The notes beneath the pieces are model-generated. The model did no database searches. It saw nothing but the letters and a program-made list of their open reading frames with translations, and had not been told where the DNA came from. From Phyto melanocephala (lineage: Eukaryota; Arthropoda; Insecta; Diptera; Rhinophoridae), in the NCBI GenBank assembly GCA_941918925.1, contig OW799235.1, positions 17,356,201 to 17,420,200 on the forward strand: DNA of 64,000 nucleotides. Direction: 5' to 3'. The position numbers were made by a program, and so were the translations under genes. Every line of letters starts with the position of its first letter. The stretch's first letter is position 1. Of the stretch, positions 1 to 12,410 are shown one piece after another.

Positions 1-506
1 CTGGCATCAGAGATTTCTGACAAAAGCTGATGTCAGATGACTTGTCAGTACAAATTAGAGCACGCTCCAATTGAAATGTTGTTAGATGACTTAGCACATG
101 TGTTTTACAAAAGTAATGTTTCAATGCCAACACACGACAGTGTAAGTCTTTAGCAGTGGAGAATTTTACAAGTCAGATGTAAAAAACATACCGTGTATTA
201 GCTGCTTAAGCAAATCGTAATGGCCATGGTGTAGTTATAAAGGGTGAAAGCAATTTGGAGAAGATTTTTCGATAACATTTTTTATATGAAGTTTGACAAT
301 TGTAAATTACAGTCGAAGAGAGGGGGGTGTAGAAAATTTCGGCATATAGAAAGAAGCAGCTGATATTTTGGGGCTATCTGATGTAATATACACATGTATC
401 TTGGTAATAGCTTTAAGGTATGTTTAAAAAAATCTGAATACTTGAAAAGTGAAGACTTTAGGAGAATTACAAAAAGTCGTTACGTACGGTTCACACCAGC
501 CATCGA

Positions 507-624
507 TTTGTTCGAACAAGGAACAATTTTTTGTGCGCACATGAATTTGCCTCGTGTGGACCGCTGTTGTCGATGTTTTGTTCTTGTTCAAACAGCGTTG
601 TTAGAACATTTGTTCGAACAAGGA
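507..624. repeat. Pair of 16-bp direct repeats containing a palindrome
   Basis: The 16-mer TTTGTTCGAACAAGGA occurs at 507-522 and again at 609-624. Its core TTGTTCGAACAA is a perfect 12-bp palindrome, and a partial copy in the other sense (TTGTTCAAAC) lies between them. The function is unknown. The copies could be remnants of a transposon end or chance in AT-rich DNA. Confidence 0.4.
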
Positions 625-1387
625 TGTCTAATATTAAAAGGCATTTTCAATATGAAAGAAAGAGACGACACATAAAAATAGCAACAAAATACACTTTATA
701 CGTTTTCTCCATTTGGAAGAACATAAACAATTTTTTGACAGTTGTTTTGCCAACTTTTTGTTCTAGTCTAAACAAATCGATGGCTCGTCTAGACGTAAGG
801 TTAGTTTTAGATTTTAAAATGGTTAAAATGTAGAATATGAAACTTAAAGAAATTTATGATTGAATATTTAGAAAATTATATTAAAAATATTATAAAATCT
901 AAATAATAAATTAATAATTATTCGAACTTTTTATTCTTTTATTTATAATTCTAAATCATTTTTTTTCTGACTGAAGTTCTTCTTTCTATTATTAAACTTC
1001 CTAAAGCATTTATTTAATTAAATTCTAAACATTTAAGTTTATTGAAAAACTATTCCGATATTAGCCGAGTGGAATGCATTTTCGAAACCAGCTACGATTT
1101 TATCATCAGCACTCTTTATCGATATACTTATAGGTGGTTTTTAACCCTTATTTATGTATGTTACAACTTAATGAAACTAGAATTAGAGAAGCATATCATT
1201 TTGCTCATCTAATGACATTTTTCTTAATGTTCATATCATATCGGCTGGCAGTATGGAAAGCAAAGTTGTATTTTTATTTTTCATTTAATTAAAAAAAAAT
1301 AAATTTTTAGCTGAGAAAATTAAGAAAGACCATTTTATTAGCTCACTATACCTTCATAGCTTCACAAACGAAGACAAGGCTCGTACA

Positions 1388-1540
1388 TTTTCCGCAATTA
1401 CTGCACTTTTTCGTAAGTGACGAATTTTAATAATTTTCAGGGCAATTGGTAACAGCAAAATATTTTCCCTAATAACTGAACATTTTCGTAAGTGACGAAT
1501 TTTAATAATTTTCAGGACAATTGGTAACAACAAAATACCC
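1388..1540. repeat. 75-bp tandem duplication
   Basis: A unit beginning near TCGTAAGTGACG at 1411 recurs at 1486, giving a period of 75 bp. Similarity reaches back to about 1388. The two units differ at a few positions. No protein is encoded. The rest of 1-1729 shows no gene; 1597-1700 weakly resembles the 3' part of the long DINE-like elements found elsewhere in the window. Confidence 0.65.
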
Positions 1541-1737
1541 TTACAAAATTATATTATTCTACGTCCTGGTGTTAACGCATTTTTGTTTAAAATCAAACGG
1601 ACATACTGACATGACTTATGGAGAGACAGATGGACAGACATTGCTAGATCGGTTTAAATTTAGTAAATATGTACTTTAAAGGGTCTTAGACCTATATTTT
1701 AATATGCTAAAGACAAAATAAACAGATGTGTATACTC

Positions 1738-2982
1738 TAGGGTGATCGATTCGGTTTTACAACCGAAGGAAAAACCGGTTTTTTTACTCTTTCAGCTGGC
1801 GATTTTTTCCAAATGTTAATTTTTCGAATTTCGAATACACCGATTTTTTCACTCACAGAAGCCGTATTTTTCCCTTTTTAGTTTTATGTTTATTTACCTT
1901 TGAAACCAAACGTACCATATTATATTTATTACTCAAAAAGTTTCAAAAATCAGCAAATTTATTAAATACTCCTCCATAATATTGTAAGAAATTTATTTGT
2001 TGTTTCAAAAACAAATGTAAAAACAAAAAAAATAATTAGGTTAACTATTTTTTGTCTTAAATATAGAGAGCAGGTATTTTATACGTTGCTGCGCTTATAA
2101 TAAGCTATAATAATCAACTGTTCAGTTAAGTTTTTTGACTAAATCATTGTACTTTTTGATCTTATTTTCGAATTTTATAATATTTTGCTTCTACGAAATC
2201 TAGCGAGTTGTACTAAAGACTACCCATGATTTGTTTACAAAAAAAGGTTGGCACACCACACAAAGGGTCATTATTACAACTTGCCTACAAAGTTAATGTT
2301 AGTAAAAGGTAAATTTGACTACAGTGAGCAGTGAAGTGACTTTTTAATATTTTTCATTATTACAACCTCCTTGTAACAAAGTTTTTTTTTTAATAATGCA
2401 GTACCAGAGCAAAACCGATTACTTTTAACAAATTAATTTAGTTCTAAAAAATTTTACAAAACGAAATAACATTTTTGATCATTTATTTACTGTTTTGTGT
2501 CACTAATATAAAAAAATTAAAACTTAAAATAAAAAAAAATTAAAAAGGTCGAAGTAAAAAAGAAATATAAATCACAATTTAGTTGCCATATTTTGTTTCA
2601 TGTAGAGAAAAAATGGCATTTTTAAACTTATAAACCTAATCTTAAAAGTTAAAGGTAATTGAAGCCTAAACTTTACTTTTCGGTCAATTTTAGGTAAAAA
2701 GTGTCGGTCCTTTAACATCTTTATTTTAAATAACGGCATTTTATAATAACGCAAATGAACGTGTGTCAACTTAAAATGCAATTAAGCCATAGAACAAACT
2801 AGTTGATACCTATATACATATGTATCTCTGTCATGGGTATAAGAAAGAATTATATTTTATGTATTCGACCGGTTAACCGGTTTTTTCTAAATTTTCAAGA
2901 AAGCAACCGGTTTTTTTTTAAATTCTAATTTTCAAACTATTTGAAAACCGGTTTCTTAATAATCGAATAATCGATCACCCTA
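1738..2982. mobile_element. Non-autonomous hAT-type element, 1245 bp
   Basis: The ends are a perfect 14-bp inverted repeat, TAGGGTGATCGATT. The element is flanked by identical 8-bp direct repeats, GTATACTC, at 1730-1737 and 2983-2990. An 8-bp duplication with short terminal inverted repeats is the hAT signature. Near both ends the motif AACCGGTTTT recurs (about 1772, 2870, 2910 and 2945), which could be subterminal transposase-binding repeats. No transposase reading frame is present; the only frame near 2.6-2.8 kb is 69 codons without recognisable motifs. The perfect duplication suggests a fairly recent insertion. Confidence 0.85.
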
Positions 2983-2990
2983 GTATACTC

Positions 2991-4280
2991 CCACCATTTC
3001 TTATGTGGTGGATACAGAAAAAAAGAAAGACATTTCTCAAATACTTCTAGAAAAATTTATTGAAACAAAGTCTTATCAATTCAAAATTCTTGAGAAAAAA
3101 ATTTTTTTGTTTCTTTTATCACCTAAAAAAACAGAAACGCTATTGACCAATAGGTTTAAAACAAAATATATTTTTGCTAGTGTTAAAAATGTTTTATTTA
3201 TAATGTGACAATAAAACCACAAAAATAATTTTAATAAAAATTACGACTTGAAAAATTCATCAAAAAAATACAAAATAAAAATAAACGTCAATGCAGTTTG
3301 TTGTTACAATAACACAAATAAGTATATAAAACGAAAACGAAAACCCTTATCAACAATTTAAAATATAAATACGAATGTACGTACGTATGTATGTACGTAT
3401 GTATTTCATAAATTTGCCCATTTCAAAACTCAACACACATTTGGGTAGTGTTGTTTTGTGTATTTATATGGTGGCTTTTAGATTATTGTCGTTGATTTTC
3501 TATACATTTTTAAGTAAGTATATGTATGTAAGTATGTATAAATGTATAAAAACCTTGTTTAAATAATTAAATCTTGACAATATGGAAATATATGTGGACT
3601 ATACGTTATTTTTATAAGCAAGAATGTATAACATACCCATGTACATGTGTGTTCATATTAATACAGGCAACACATAAGTATGAACTCTGGTTGATACCAT
3701 AAAATCGGAATACAAAATGAAGTGAAACAAAGACGAAAAAAAAACAACTAACAGTAATAATGCAAATGTGTGTGAATTAAAAATAATTTTTAGAAATATT
3801 CTTTGTTACAAAAAAAAAAAAAAAACAAATAAATAAAATAAAACAAAAACCAACAAAATTAAACCACAAATCGCTCAAAAGCCATGATTCACACCAAAAT
3901 CGAATCAACTGATAAACAAAAGTCCTCACAACTATGAAGTGTAATATACTAAATACATAAGTATGTATTGAATACACATGTATGTATGTATTTACAACTT
4001 TTGAAATATTAAGCATAACAACTGTTACAAAATATGAATATATATATATGCTTAGGGTGTGACATTTAGAATTTCCCGGGAAAATAAAAAAATTCTTCGG
4101 GTTTAAAACTAAGGTCCTTATCATGAGCAATTTTCGCTCTTCAACTGTGGTCAAAAGAGCTGATCGAGCAAATTAATATTTGCTAGTATGATACGCATTC
4201 GTTAAAGGATAGCGCCTTTGAGTTATATTAGCTCAGGTGCGTAACAGGCAGGCAGTCATTATACCACCCAATATGTATTC
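2991..4280. other. Gene-free AT-rich stretch
   Basis: No coding exon, RNA gene or classifiable transposon was found. It contains a (GTAC/GTAT)n microsatellite at about 3374-3403, TATG repeats near 3520 and 3980, and a long A run near 3810. Short open frames here are of low complexity. Confidence 0.6.
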
Positions 4281-4282
4281 TT

Positions 4283-5173
4283 AAGCTGGATTCACCCAAG
4301 GCATATTTATTCATCAGGTAATTTCAGTTCGGAGAGAATTTTTGTTTATATTTTTTATATATGAAGTGAAGTTTGACATTTGAAATAAATTAGAAAAGAG
4401 AGAAAATTGTTTTTATTAATGCATTTTGACATCTGAAATTTAAGATAAGTGTTGAAAAAAATAATCAGCTGGCGAATCAAGAGTACCTGATGAATAAATA
4501 TGCCTTGGATTCACCCATAAAATTTTAGTTCAGAACAAATTTTTTTATATTGTGTTTGATGTTTTACTTTTGAGAGAGAGAGAGAGAGATTATTTTGTTC
4601 AGAAAGTTTTTTCTTGAATTGGTTTAATTTTAATTCTTGTTCAGAAGAACTGAATTGGGATGCCACATTTTTTTCAATATTTACATGAAAATTGAATTTG
4701 GTTGCCACATCACACAGTTTCAGTACATTTATTATACAAAAATTTTTTTTTGCCGAAAATTAACAATTAAAATGGCATTTAATGAAAATATTGCTCAAAA
4801 ATTAATAGAAGAATTAAAAAAACCATGAAGAGAATGTTTGTATGACATGAGCAATAGTGCATACAAAAATAATTATTTAAAACAGGGTTTTTCCCACTGC
4901 GACTCATTTTATTTTTGATTTTTTTTTATAAATTTCTTTTGCAAACAAATTGACTTTATGCACTTCAATTAAAAATAATAATTTTAGTTTTCTTCTATCC
5001 AACATTTTCTTCACATATATTTTAATAAAATAATTTACGTTTGTATTTATTTACATAGTTTGCTAGCGGTGCTGCCACTTTGAAATGGTGTAATCGTTCT
5101 GCAGAAAACTCTCAGTAAAAAATGTAATTCTCCGGAATAAATTTTGTTCAGAGCAAATGGGTGAATTCACCTT
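4283..5173. mobile_element. TIR repeat family J, copy 1 (interrupted by a 209-bp element)
   Basis: The left end AAGCTGGATTCACCC and the right end, read inverted as AAGGTGAATTCACCC, form imperfect terminal inverted repeats that extend into a TTCAGAACAAAT-type motif on both sides. A second copy lies at 38006-39660. This copy contains a GA microsatellite at about 4568-4591, which is shorter in copy 2. It is interrupted near its left end by an element at 4298-4506. It carries the uninterrupted TA site (4631-4632) at which copy 2 received a mariner-like element. No transposase is encoded and no clear target duplication was found. Confidence 0.7.
4298..4506. mobile_element. Short TIR element K with 10-bp target duplication
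   Basis: The inverted ends are AAGGCATATTTATTCATCAG and its complement, followed by GTA/TAC, so the repeat is 23 bp. GGATTCACCC flanks it at 4288-4297 and 4507-4516. The duplicated 10-mer is the terminal motif of repeat family J, which proves insertion into J. A duplication of about 10 bp would fit a Mutator-like element, but the superfamily is uncertain. A truncated relative lies at 7045-7204. Confidence 0.8.
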
Positions 5174-5958
5174 TAGCGTACCATGATCCCTTGAAATTAA
5201 ATAGAAGATAGTTAAAGGATATTGTAGGTAGAATTACCAGTCATTGTCAATCATGTCAGGAAATTTTGATTGTCGACCACTGACTACTGCGAAAGCGGTA
5301 ACGATGTGGAATAGGAGGAGAACATCTTGCTGTTCCTTTGTTTATGTCTTAGACTATTACAATACGCGTCCACTTTATTTTTCATACATACCGACGAAGA
5401 AATTACTCCGGTATAGCGACCACAATTTCGAAGCCACTTTTACTTCTATCTATTTTTCCAGCAACTTGAACTATTACCTTTATTTCTTTCTAGTTGGTAC
5501 CTCAAAGGAGACCGACATAACGAACTGCAGCTGTATTTGTACCTTCAATGGCTGACTGTTCTAACAAACTGCCTAAAGTAATGAGAATTTGGATCTCTCA
5601 TGTTATAAAAACAAGATTTTTATTTCTATAAAACTTATTGGCACTGAATTTTGTCTTCAATTCACTGGATTTTTAGAATTAATAGAACCAACGTTAAACG
5701 CATGTGAAACGCGATATGAAATTATTTATGGGCAATTATCGTGAATTACAAAACATTCTTATGAAAACTGGAAGTCAATGAATGATAACGATTTGTGTGG
5801 CTTAAATCACTAAACCAACACATGCAAAAAAGGTATAATTTTAAAAGTATTTCTAGCAATGATTTCTGATTAAAAATTTATTTTCATACTTATTTTTTTA
5901 GATTTAATGATGTTTGTCATTTATTTGTCTAAATTAATTTTTTTATCTATTTTTACCT
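5174..5958. other. No recognisable feature
   Basis: There is a 103-codon open frame at 5244-5555 on the plus strand with somewhat balanced base composition, but no domain or neighbour supports it as a gene. It may be a decayed transposon piece. Confidence 0.4.
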
Positions 5959-6083
5959 GGGGGCAAATTACGACATTCGAACGTGATCGAAATTTGAAAA
6001 CTCTTATTAGAATCTCTATACCTTAAGCACAGCACGTTAGAGTAAAATTTCGATCGTGATCGAATGCCGCAATTTGGCCTCTG
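5959..6083. repeat. MITE family T, copy 1
   Basis: A ~125-bp palindromic element. The left end reads GGGGGCAAATTACGACATTC, and the right end read inverted is AGAGGCCAAATTGCGGCATT. Both continue into TCGA...TGATCGAAATTT. It shares ends with copies at 13005-13135, 54601-54705 and 61490-61525. Confidence 0.7.
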
Positions 6084-6588
6084 ATATTTAATATTTACGT
6101 GGAAACTTTTTTTAAAAGAATTTTTTTTGCAAGTTTTCTTAGAACGTATCTCTGGCGCAAAAACAGAATAAAGTGTATATGTATAGGGTATCCCAACACA
6201 TGCGCAGGTTAAAATCCAAACACAGAAGTCAAATTTTTGTCCAAATCTCATTGACAGGGTAGAAAATTCAATATAATAATTTTAACATAAATTTACCTTC
6301 CATAAGTAGGAATTGTTTTTCTTAAGTAATAAGTAGATCCAAGGCGTAATCATACAGGTATATGCAACGGCGAATTGATACAACAAAGCAACTTTTTATT
6401 TATTTTTTTGGTTTAGGATTACTCCAATCTCATTTCGATAACACGAAAAAAAGATGGAGGTTCTAGTGTACTAGCACTAGACAATTTTTTGGCTGTCAAA
6501 AGACAAAACTGTCATCACCAATTACTTTCGATTAAATTGCCCAATATTTTTCCTGCAGTAACTGATAATCAACCTATACCTTCTTCTA

Positions 6589-6830
6589 ACAAGCCGGTAT
6601 TCTCGAATTCGACTCCTTATTAAAAATTCTGCATATGGTCAATTCACACTCAGGGTAACTGTAACTTGGTACAGCTAACCGACGAAACGCAATTAACCAA
6701 TGCGAGAGTGAGACGCAAAACTCTCGAAACCAATAGAAAAGGACGGCCTGGTTGTTCTTATTCGACAACGATAATGATAATGACGCGCAAGCTCCTGACC
6801 CGACCAGAGTTGAACTACGACTGACTGAAG
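6589..6830 (-). repeat. Dispersed repeat M, copy 1 (possible retroelement 5' end)
   Basis: Read on the minus strand it begins CAGTCGTAG, then has CTCTGGTCGGGTCA, AGGCCGT and GAGAGTTTTGCGTCT. The same blocks occur in order in the plus-strand copy at 11925. The relatively GC-rich composition and CAGTCG start recall 5' regions of non-LTR retrotransposons, but no coding part follows in either copy. The family assignment is only a guess. Confidence 0.55.
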
Positions 6831-7044
6831 CAACTTTTTGGGTGGATTTTTTCTATCAAGGCATATTCACATAACAGAGTTGGTAAAGTTGTTATGATAT
6901 ATTTAATTTAATATTTGAATAAAAAATTATATATGTCTGTGAAGCAACTTATAAATTGCAACAAATATACATAAATTTGGTACATTTATTATCAAAAAAA
7001 AGTACACACAAGTTTATTGTTCAATACCGAAACCAAAATCTCAT

Positions 7045-7204
7045 TCTCCATCCCTGTATTAATAGATTAAATTTCTCATTTGAAATTAATGAGAGAAGGG
7101 AGAAAATTGTTTTTTAACTATGGACTTTGACAGCTGAAATTTAAAATAAGAGAAGGAAAAAAATAATCAGCTGACGAATCAAGACTACCTGATGAATAAA
7201 TATA
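7045..7204. repeat. Truncated copy of TIR element K
   Basis: The segment matches the right ~110-150 bp of the element at 4298-4506: the GAGAAAATTG block, TTTGACA(T/G)CTGAAATTTAA, AATAATCAGCTG(A/G)CGAATC and TACCTGATGAATAAATAT. The left inverted end is missing. Confidence 0.7.
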
Positions 7205-8445
7205 CTAAGTTGTAATTTCATCTGTATAAATTTCTACCCAAGACGAAATATAAATTTTTTAATAGAAAAATATTTTTTGATTTTAACAAAACATGATTTG
7301 ATTTTACACTTCTTGTTTTTAACTAAAAAAAGGAGTGAGGAAAATAAAGGTTAACATTTGCCGCCATTTATGCAGTTAAATATTGCTAACCAAAGAAAAA
7401 GTAAAAAAATGACAGCTGACACTTTTGTTTTAACAAAAGTTAAGAAGCAGGTACACAAAAGAAAAACTCCTTACATTGTAAACCATATTTCGAAAACAAT
7501 AAGTTTGACTGTTAACACATACACACACACATTTGTGCAAAATAATTATGAAAATTTAAAAAAGCACAGGTATGTGCTAGCAAAGATGTTATAACTATTT
7601 AAAGGGAATTTTAACTTGGTTATTACCAAAACAAATTTCCGACATTTGGATGAAGACAGAGTTTTCCTAATAAATCATAAAAATTACGCGTTAAGTTCTG
7701 CTAACCCTAAACGAATGATCAGCAACGAAAAGTGTGTGATCTCGATCATAACTGTTTTTCCTCAACAATTTCCCTTTTCTGAACTCTTTTTTTTTTCTAA
7801 ATACACAGAGTACAATTTTTACCAGTAAGAGTATTTGTCTTTCTCTCCTCATCCTAACTTTTACTGTTGCATATATTTTAAAGGGGAGGTGTGTTTTTGT
7901 TTTTTGAAATTATTTGGTCCATTTTGGTTTGGCTTGAACAACACACAGCAGCTTGTGTATTTCTAAATATGTATGTATGTATGCATGTATGTAGTTTAGT
8001 TTATAGTGTGTGTGAAATTATTTTTGTTGTTTGTTTTTTTGCATACACATATCGGGTACTTTCGGCTAAGTACTCTATTCAGCATGAGCTCTTCTTTTAT
8101 TCAGCCATATTTGTGGCTATAGTGATAGTATGTGTGCGTATGAGTATGTGAGTGCGATTGTGTTTTCTTGGGCTCTGGCAGTGATGCCTGTTTATTGTTA
8201 TTATTTTTGCCGCGACTCTTATCAGCCTTAAACCGTTTTATATTTTGTACACTTATTTTTACGCTATTTAAATGTGGTTGAGATCATGTTGTTGTAATTA
8301 TATTGTAGTTGTTGTAGGTACAAACATACATTGTTTGTTAGCTGGTGCTGATGATGAGATGCTGGAATACTACCCAGCACAATCAAATAATAAAAAAGAT
8401 TTCATACACCATCATCATGATGATTGTGATGGTACAGTTGTGGTT

Positions 8446-8476
<31 letters not shown>

Positions 8477-9797
8477 ACCTCAATTAATTTAAACGGAAAT
8501 TTTTGTTGTAGTTTATTTAAATTTTTTTTTTTGTTAATTTATTTGGCCGTGTGTGTAGTTGAAACCGACATTGTTTTTTTATTTTTTGGGGTTTATTTTT
8601 CCATCAGCATCTACAATTTAGGTACATATTTGTATGGTTTTTGTTGCTGTTGTTTTGCGAGATGGATTTATTAAGCCAAATCAAATGAAGGTTACACATA
8701 TCACAAAATAAATTAAAATGGATTTTTCGTTTTACGTTTCTGTTTTCCCATTTGTTTCTATTGCTGAAAATTTCCCTGGAAAATCTTCAAAAAAATTTGT
8801 TTTTCTTACTCAGGAGAATGTAGAAAATTTAGCTTAAATTAAATTATTCATGGATTTAGGAATTTTTGTCAATTTCTGTGAACTTTCAAGGATTTATTTG
8901 AAGTGATTAGGTAGGTATCTACATACCTAGGTAGGTACATACATACCTACCTACATATTTATTTTTGTATAATACCTAATTAAGGTTAGGAAAATATAGA
9001 GGGCATACTATAACCATTTACCTGAGTTTCTCACTAGCACTTATTACGCCAACTTTTAATATCTTTTTTTTTTTGCTTTAAAAAAATAAAGAAGATTTCG
9101 AAAATCCTTAAAAATAAAAAATCTCTTTGGGTCAAAAAAATGTCTTGCCTAATAAAATTTTGGGAACTTAACTTTCAGACAAACGTAAAGAAGAGCGAAA
9201 ACCGTTCATGTTCAGAACCATATAGGGACCTACCTCTATATATGCATATAAAGCAAACCAAAATACCGCAATGGCTACTCTGCAATTGAAAATTTTATAT
9301 TAAAGACCCATACATGCTTACAATATATGCATTCAGCTGGATTAGGGTAAAAGTGTAAACAATTTGTTAACGATTGGTGAAAGATATTTTTAAGTCAAAA
9401 ATTTAGCAAAAATCGCAGTTTTACAAATTCAACATAATTAAGCCCTTAAAAGATGTAAGTTTTTTGTCGAAAATCTTTAAACAACTATCATTAACATTTT
9501 TACAAATATTCCTTTTTACATTCTAAGTAGCACCAAACACTAATAGCTTTTCGAAATTAAGTTCGAATTGTCGAACATTTTTAAAACTTCTTAAAAATGT
9601 TTAATTCTTTTTTAAGATTATGGGCCAACATTTTTTTGTTACAATTTCTTTATAAAATTAAATGTTTAAAATTCGAAGATCGCATATAATTTAAAATTGT
9701 TTTTTTATTAATAAAAAAAAAATTATATGTAAACCTGTATTGTACTTGTGTAAAACAAATATAAAGTTTTAAAACTTATTTAATTTTTTTACCTAAT
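7205..9797. other. Gene-free stretch with microsatellites
   Basis: No coding exon could be supported. Simple repeats include (TATG)n near 7967-7992, a GTC/GTT trinucleotide tract at about 8442-8476, and a palindromic TAGG/CCTA tract at 8908-8958. The open frames at 8272-8674 owe their length to these simple repeats. Confidence 0.55.
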
Positions 9798-10236
9798 CCC
9801 CCGACCACACGAACGATTAAATATGTCTTAACGCCGGCAGAATAACGGCATCAAATTGCCAATGTGCAAGATTATATCTCTAGGTGATGAACACGTAAAT
9901 ATTTTAAAACATAAAATTAAAAATTTTCCTGGAGATTGATCTATAATTTAAAATTTTACAAAAAATATACGAAAATAAATTTCACCAAAGGCACCAAAGG
10001 ATTAAAACGATTCTTTTGCCATTATATGTATATTTAACTATAATGAAAAAACTTAAATTTTTTATAATATAAAAGATTATTGCTCAGCAATGTATTATAA
10101 CATTTATTGCTAAATATGTTTTCTAATATGTATGTACATATTCATGCAGTCCACACATTAATATCTTGTGCTGGCAATATAATTTGACAATTGCTGTGGC
10201 AATAATTGCCAAACATATTGCTCGTGTGGTCGGGGG
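9798..10236. mobile_element. TIR element N, 439 bp
   Basis: The ends are inverted repeats, CCCCCGACCACACGA on the left and its complement on the right, continuing into RCRAT with mismatches. The interior is AT-rich and non-coding, with several TTGCCA/TGGCAA motifs near both ends. I could not see a target duplication, so the superfamily is open. Confidence 0.7.
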
Positions 10237-11924
10237 TTAAATTAAAAATTTATAGTTTTTTTAATTGAAATTTATTCAAATTTTAAAAAAATTAACTAGG
10301 CCTTATACACAAAATGTCTTTAAACATACAATTGAATTGTCCAGTTAAAAAAAAACACCAAAAATGTTTCCATCATAAAAAATTTCATTCTCAATTTTAA
10401 TTGGCAATTTTGACTAAAATTAACTTTCTTAAAAATTTAAATAAATTTTTTTTAATCTTTAAATTTTTATTATTAAGATATATAGAGGAATATCAAAATT
10501 TAATTTTTTATCAAAAAAAATTTAATAGTCTTCCTTACAAAGTGACATAATAAAACATTATTTCTTAATATTTTAATTAATACCAAATTTTTTACAATAA
10601 TTTCTTTTAAAATTTTGAAATTGCTATATTCTATAAAATCTCCACCTTTTTGTTTTTATAGAAAACTTTATCGATCATACCTACAATACAACATGTTTGT
10701 AAGATTGTTAGTAGTAAAAACTAAAAAAAAAAATTCTGTTTACCCTAACAATCTCAGGGTAACCCCAAAAAAACTTAAGTGATCTTCTGGAAGCCATGTT
10801 TAATATATTAAAAAAATCCAAAATTATTATGTACCAGCACGAATCGCAGATGTGGCAATAAAACTAAATAAAAACAAAATTTAAACAATTCATAGCTTGC
10901 CACAAAGATGATGTGTAACTGTGAACGTTTGTTCAGTGTGTTGTATTTATAATGGAATGGTTTAAATTAAGTACAATCTGAAAAGGGGGATGAAACGTAG
11001 AACGTTTAAGTTGTTGACTGATTCGTTAGTTCGCTTTAATGTTTTGGATGAGTACATGGATGGTTGGACGTTTTGTTATTAAATGATTATTATTATTTTA
11101 GTTTTATTCTCTTCACTTAAATAAAAATATTATTAAGCTTTATTATTTAGTACAGCAAAATAAACGAACAGATATTGCTAGTGATAATGAAGATGAAAGA
11201 AGACAGAAAAAAAAGATCATCCAAATAAACCCGAACGTATTCACGTCATAACTGGGCGTAAACCATCCATTTTGTCAATTCAATATTTTTGCTGTTTGTG
11301 TTAAGTACTTTAGCAGTAATAAACAGCAACAATAAAGTCGTAAATACTGATGATTTTACTTTTCACACAAACACATACACACATGTTTTTGTAACAAATT
11401 AAAGAGGATTTATTAGATAATTTTCCATCATTTTGACTTGTCTAATTTTAATTTACTTAAATTAAGTGTAACAAAAACAGTATGTCAACAAAAAATTTAA
11501 AAAGAGATAACATTTCAGAAAAAAAAACCTTTACAAAGTTAATCAAGTTTTTAAAAAATTTGGTAGTTCTTGAAGGGATTTTTTCTAAACAAGGATTTAT
11601 TGCTGGCATGTCAACTTTGTACTAAGAATAAGCAGGTTTTATTAAAGAAACAGTGTTACAAAATGTATTGTAGTCTCCAAAATAACATGTGTGAAAGAGT
11701 TTTTCTTCACTATCCGCCAATGGTGACAGAGAGTGTCGTGTCTTTTCTGTATTCCGAGTAAAATCAAATTATTCAGGCTTATTATGAGTGGTGTTGTTTT
11801 CCTGTCAAAAACGACAGCAATACTCGGTGTTTTTTATAGAGGTATACATTTTAAGTTGGCAACACTTTTTTAATTGGTGGCCGTTTTGTCAGCTGTTAAG
11901 TGATTTATTGTATATTTGGCAGTC
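10237..11924. other. No recognisable feature
   Basis: AT-rich DNA with short chance open frames only. The 63-codon frame at 11570-11761 has no recognisable motif. Confidence 0.5.
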
Positions 11925-12410
11925 GTAATACAGCTCTGGTCGGGTCAAGAGCTCGCGCGCCATTGCCATTATCTCTTAAGGGCAATCAGGCCGTTCTTTT
12001 CATCCGTCTTTGAGAGTTTTACGTCTAGCGTGGTTAATTGTATGGCGTCGCGTAACTGTGCTTTGGATAGTTTCCAGACTATTCTACAATTAACCGCGTG
12101 CATTTATTTTAATTGGATTAACTGGGGGAGTACCAATTAAACTCAATGCTAACTGGAGGAGTTCCATAAAACTCATTATAATTATTTGTTCAGATGTCTC
12201 CGACTTCCTATACAATGGTATAGGTCGACTTGCGGTGACTGACCTAACGTTTTTTTAACTGGGGGAGAACCATAAAACTCCAACTTTAATTATTGTTCAA
12301 GCGTCTCCGACTTCCTATACAGAGGTATAGGTCGAGTTACGGAGCCGGAACCTACGTGGAATACCCTGGCTATTTGGTTACGTACCTCTGCCAATCAATT
12401 TTAGAGTAAA
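11925..12410 (+). repeat. Dispersed repeat M, copy 2, with an internal ~115-bp tandem repeat
   Basis: It starts CAGTCGTAATACAGCTCTGG and matches the copy at 6589-6830 block by block. Downstream, the pair of motifs AACTGGGGGAG...CATAAAACTC and GTCTCCGACTTCCTATACA repeats about every 115 bp (12122-12350). No coding region follows; the next feature is a mariner relic. Confidence 0.55.

Noticed and set aside
255..392. Possible decayed copy of element K
   Set aside because: Only scattered matches (GAAGTTTGACA, AGCAGCTGAT) without either inverted end; too weak to list as a feature.
1411..1441. GTAAGT...TTTTCAG in each 75-bp unit, resembling a tiny intron
   Set aside because: The interval is only about 30 bp, far below the usual minimal dipteran intron, and no coding frame surrounds it.
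5244..5555. 103-codon plus-strand frame
   Set aside because: No recognisable domain, weak start, and flanked by repeats.
8272..8674. Two overlapping open frames with poly-Val and poly-Ser runs
   Set aside because: The length is produced by the GTC/GTT microsatellite; there is no domain or codon pattern of a gene.
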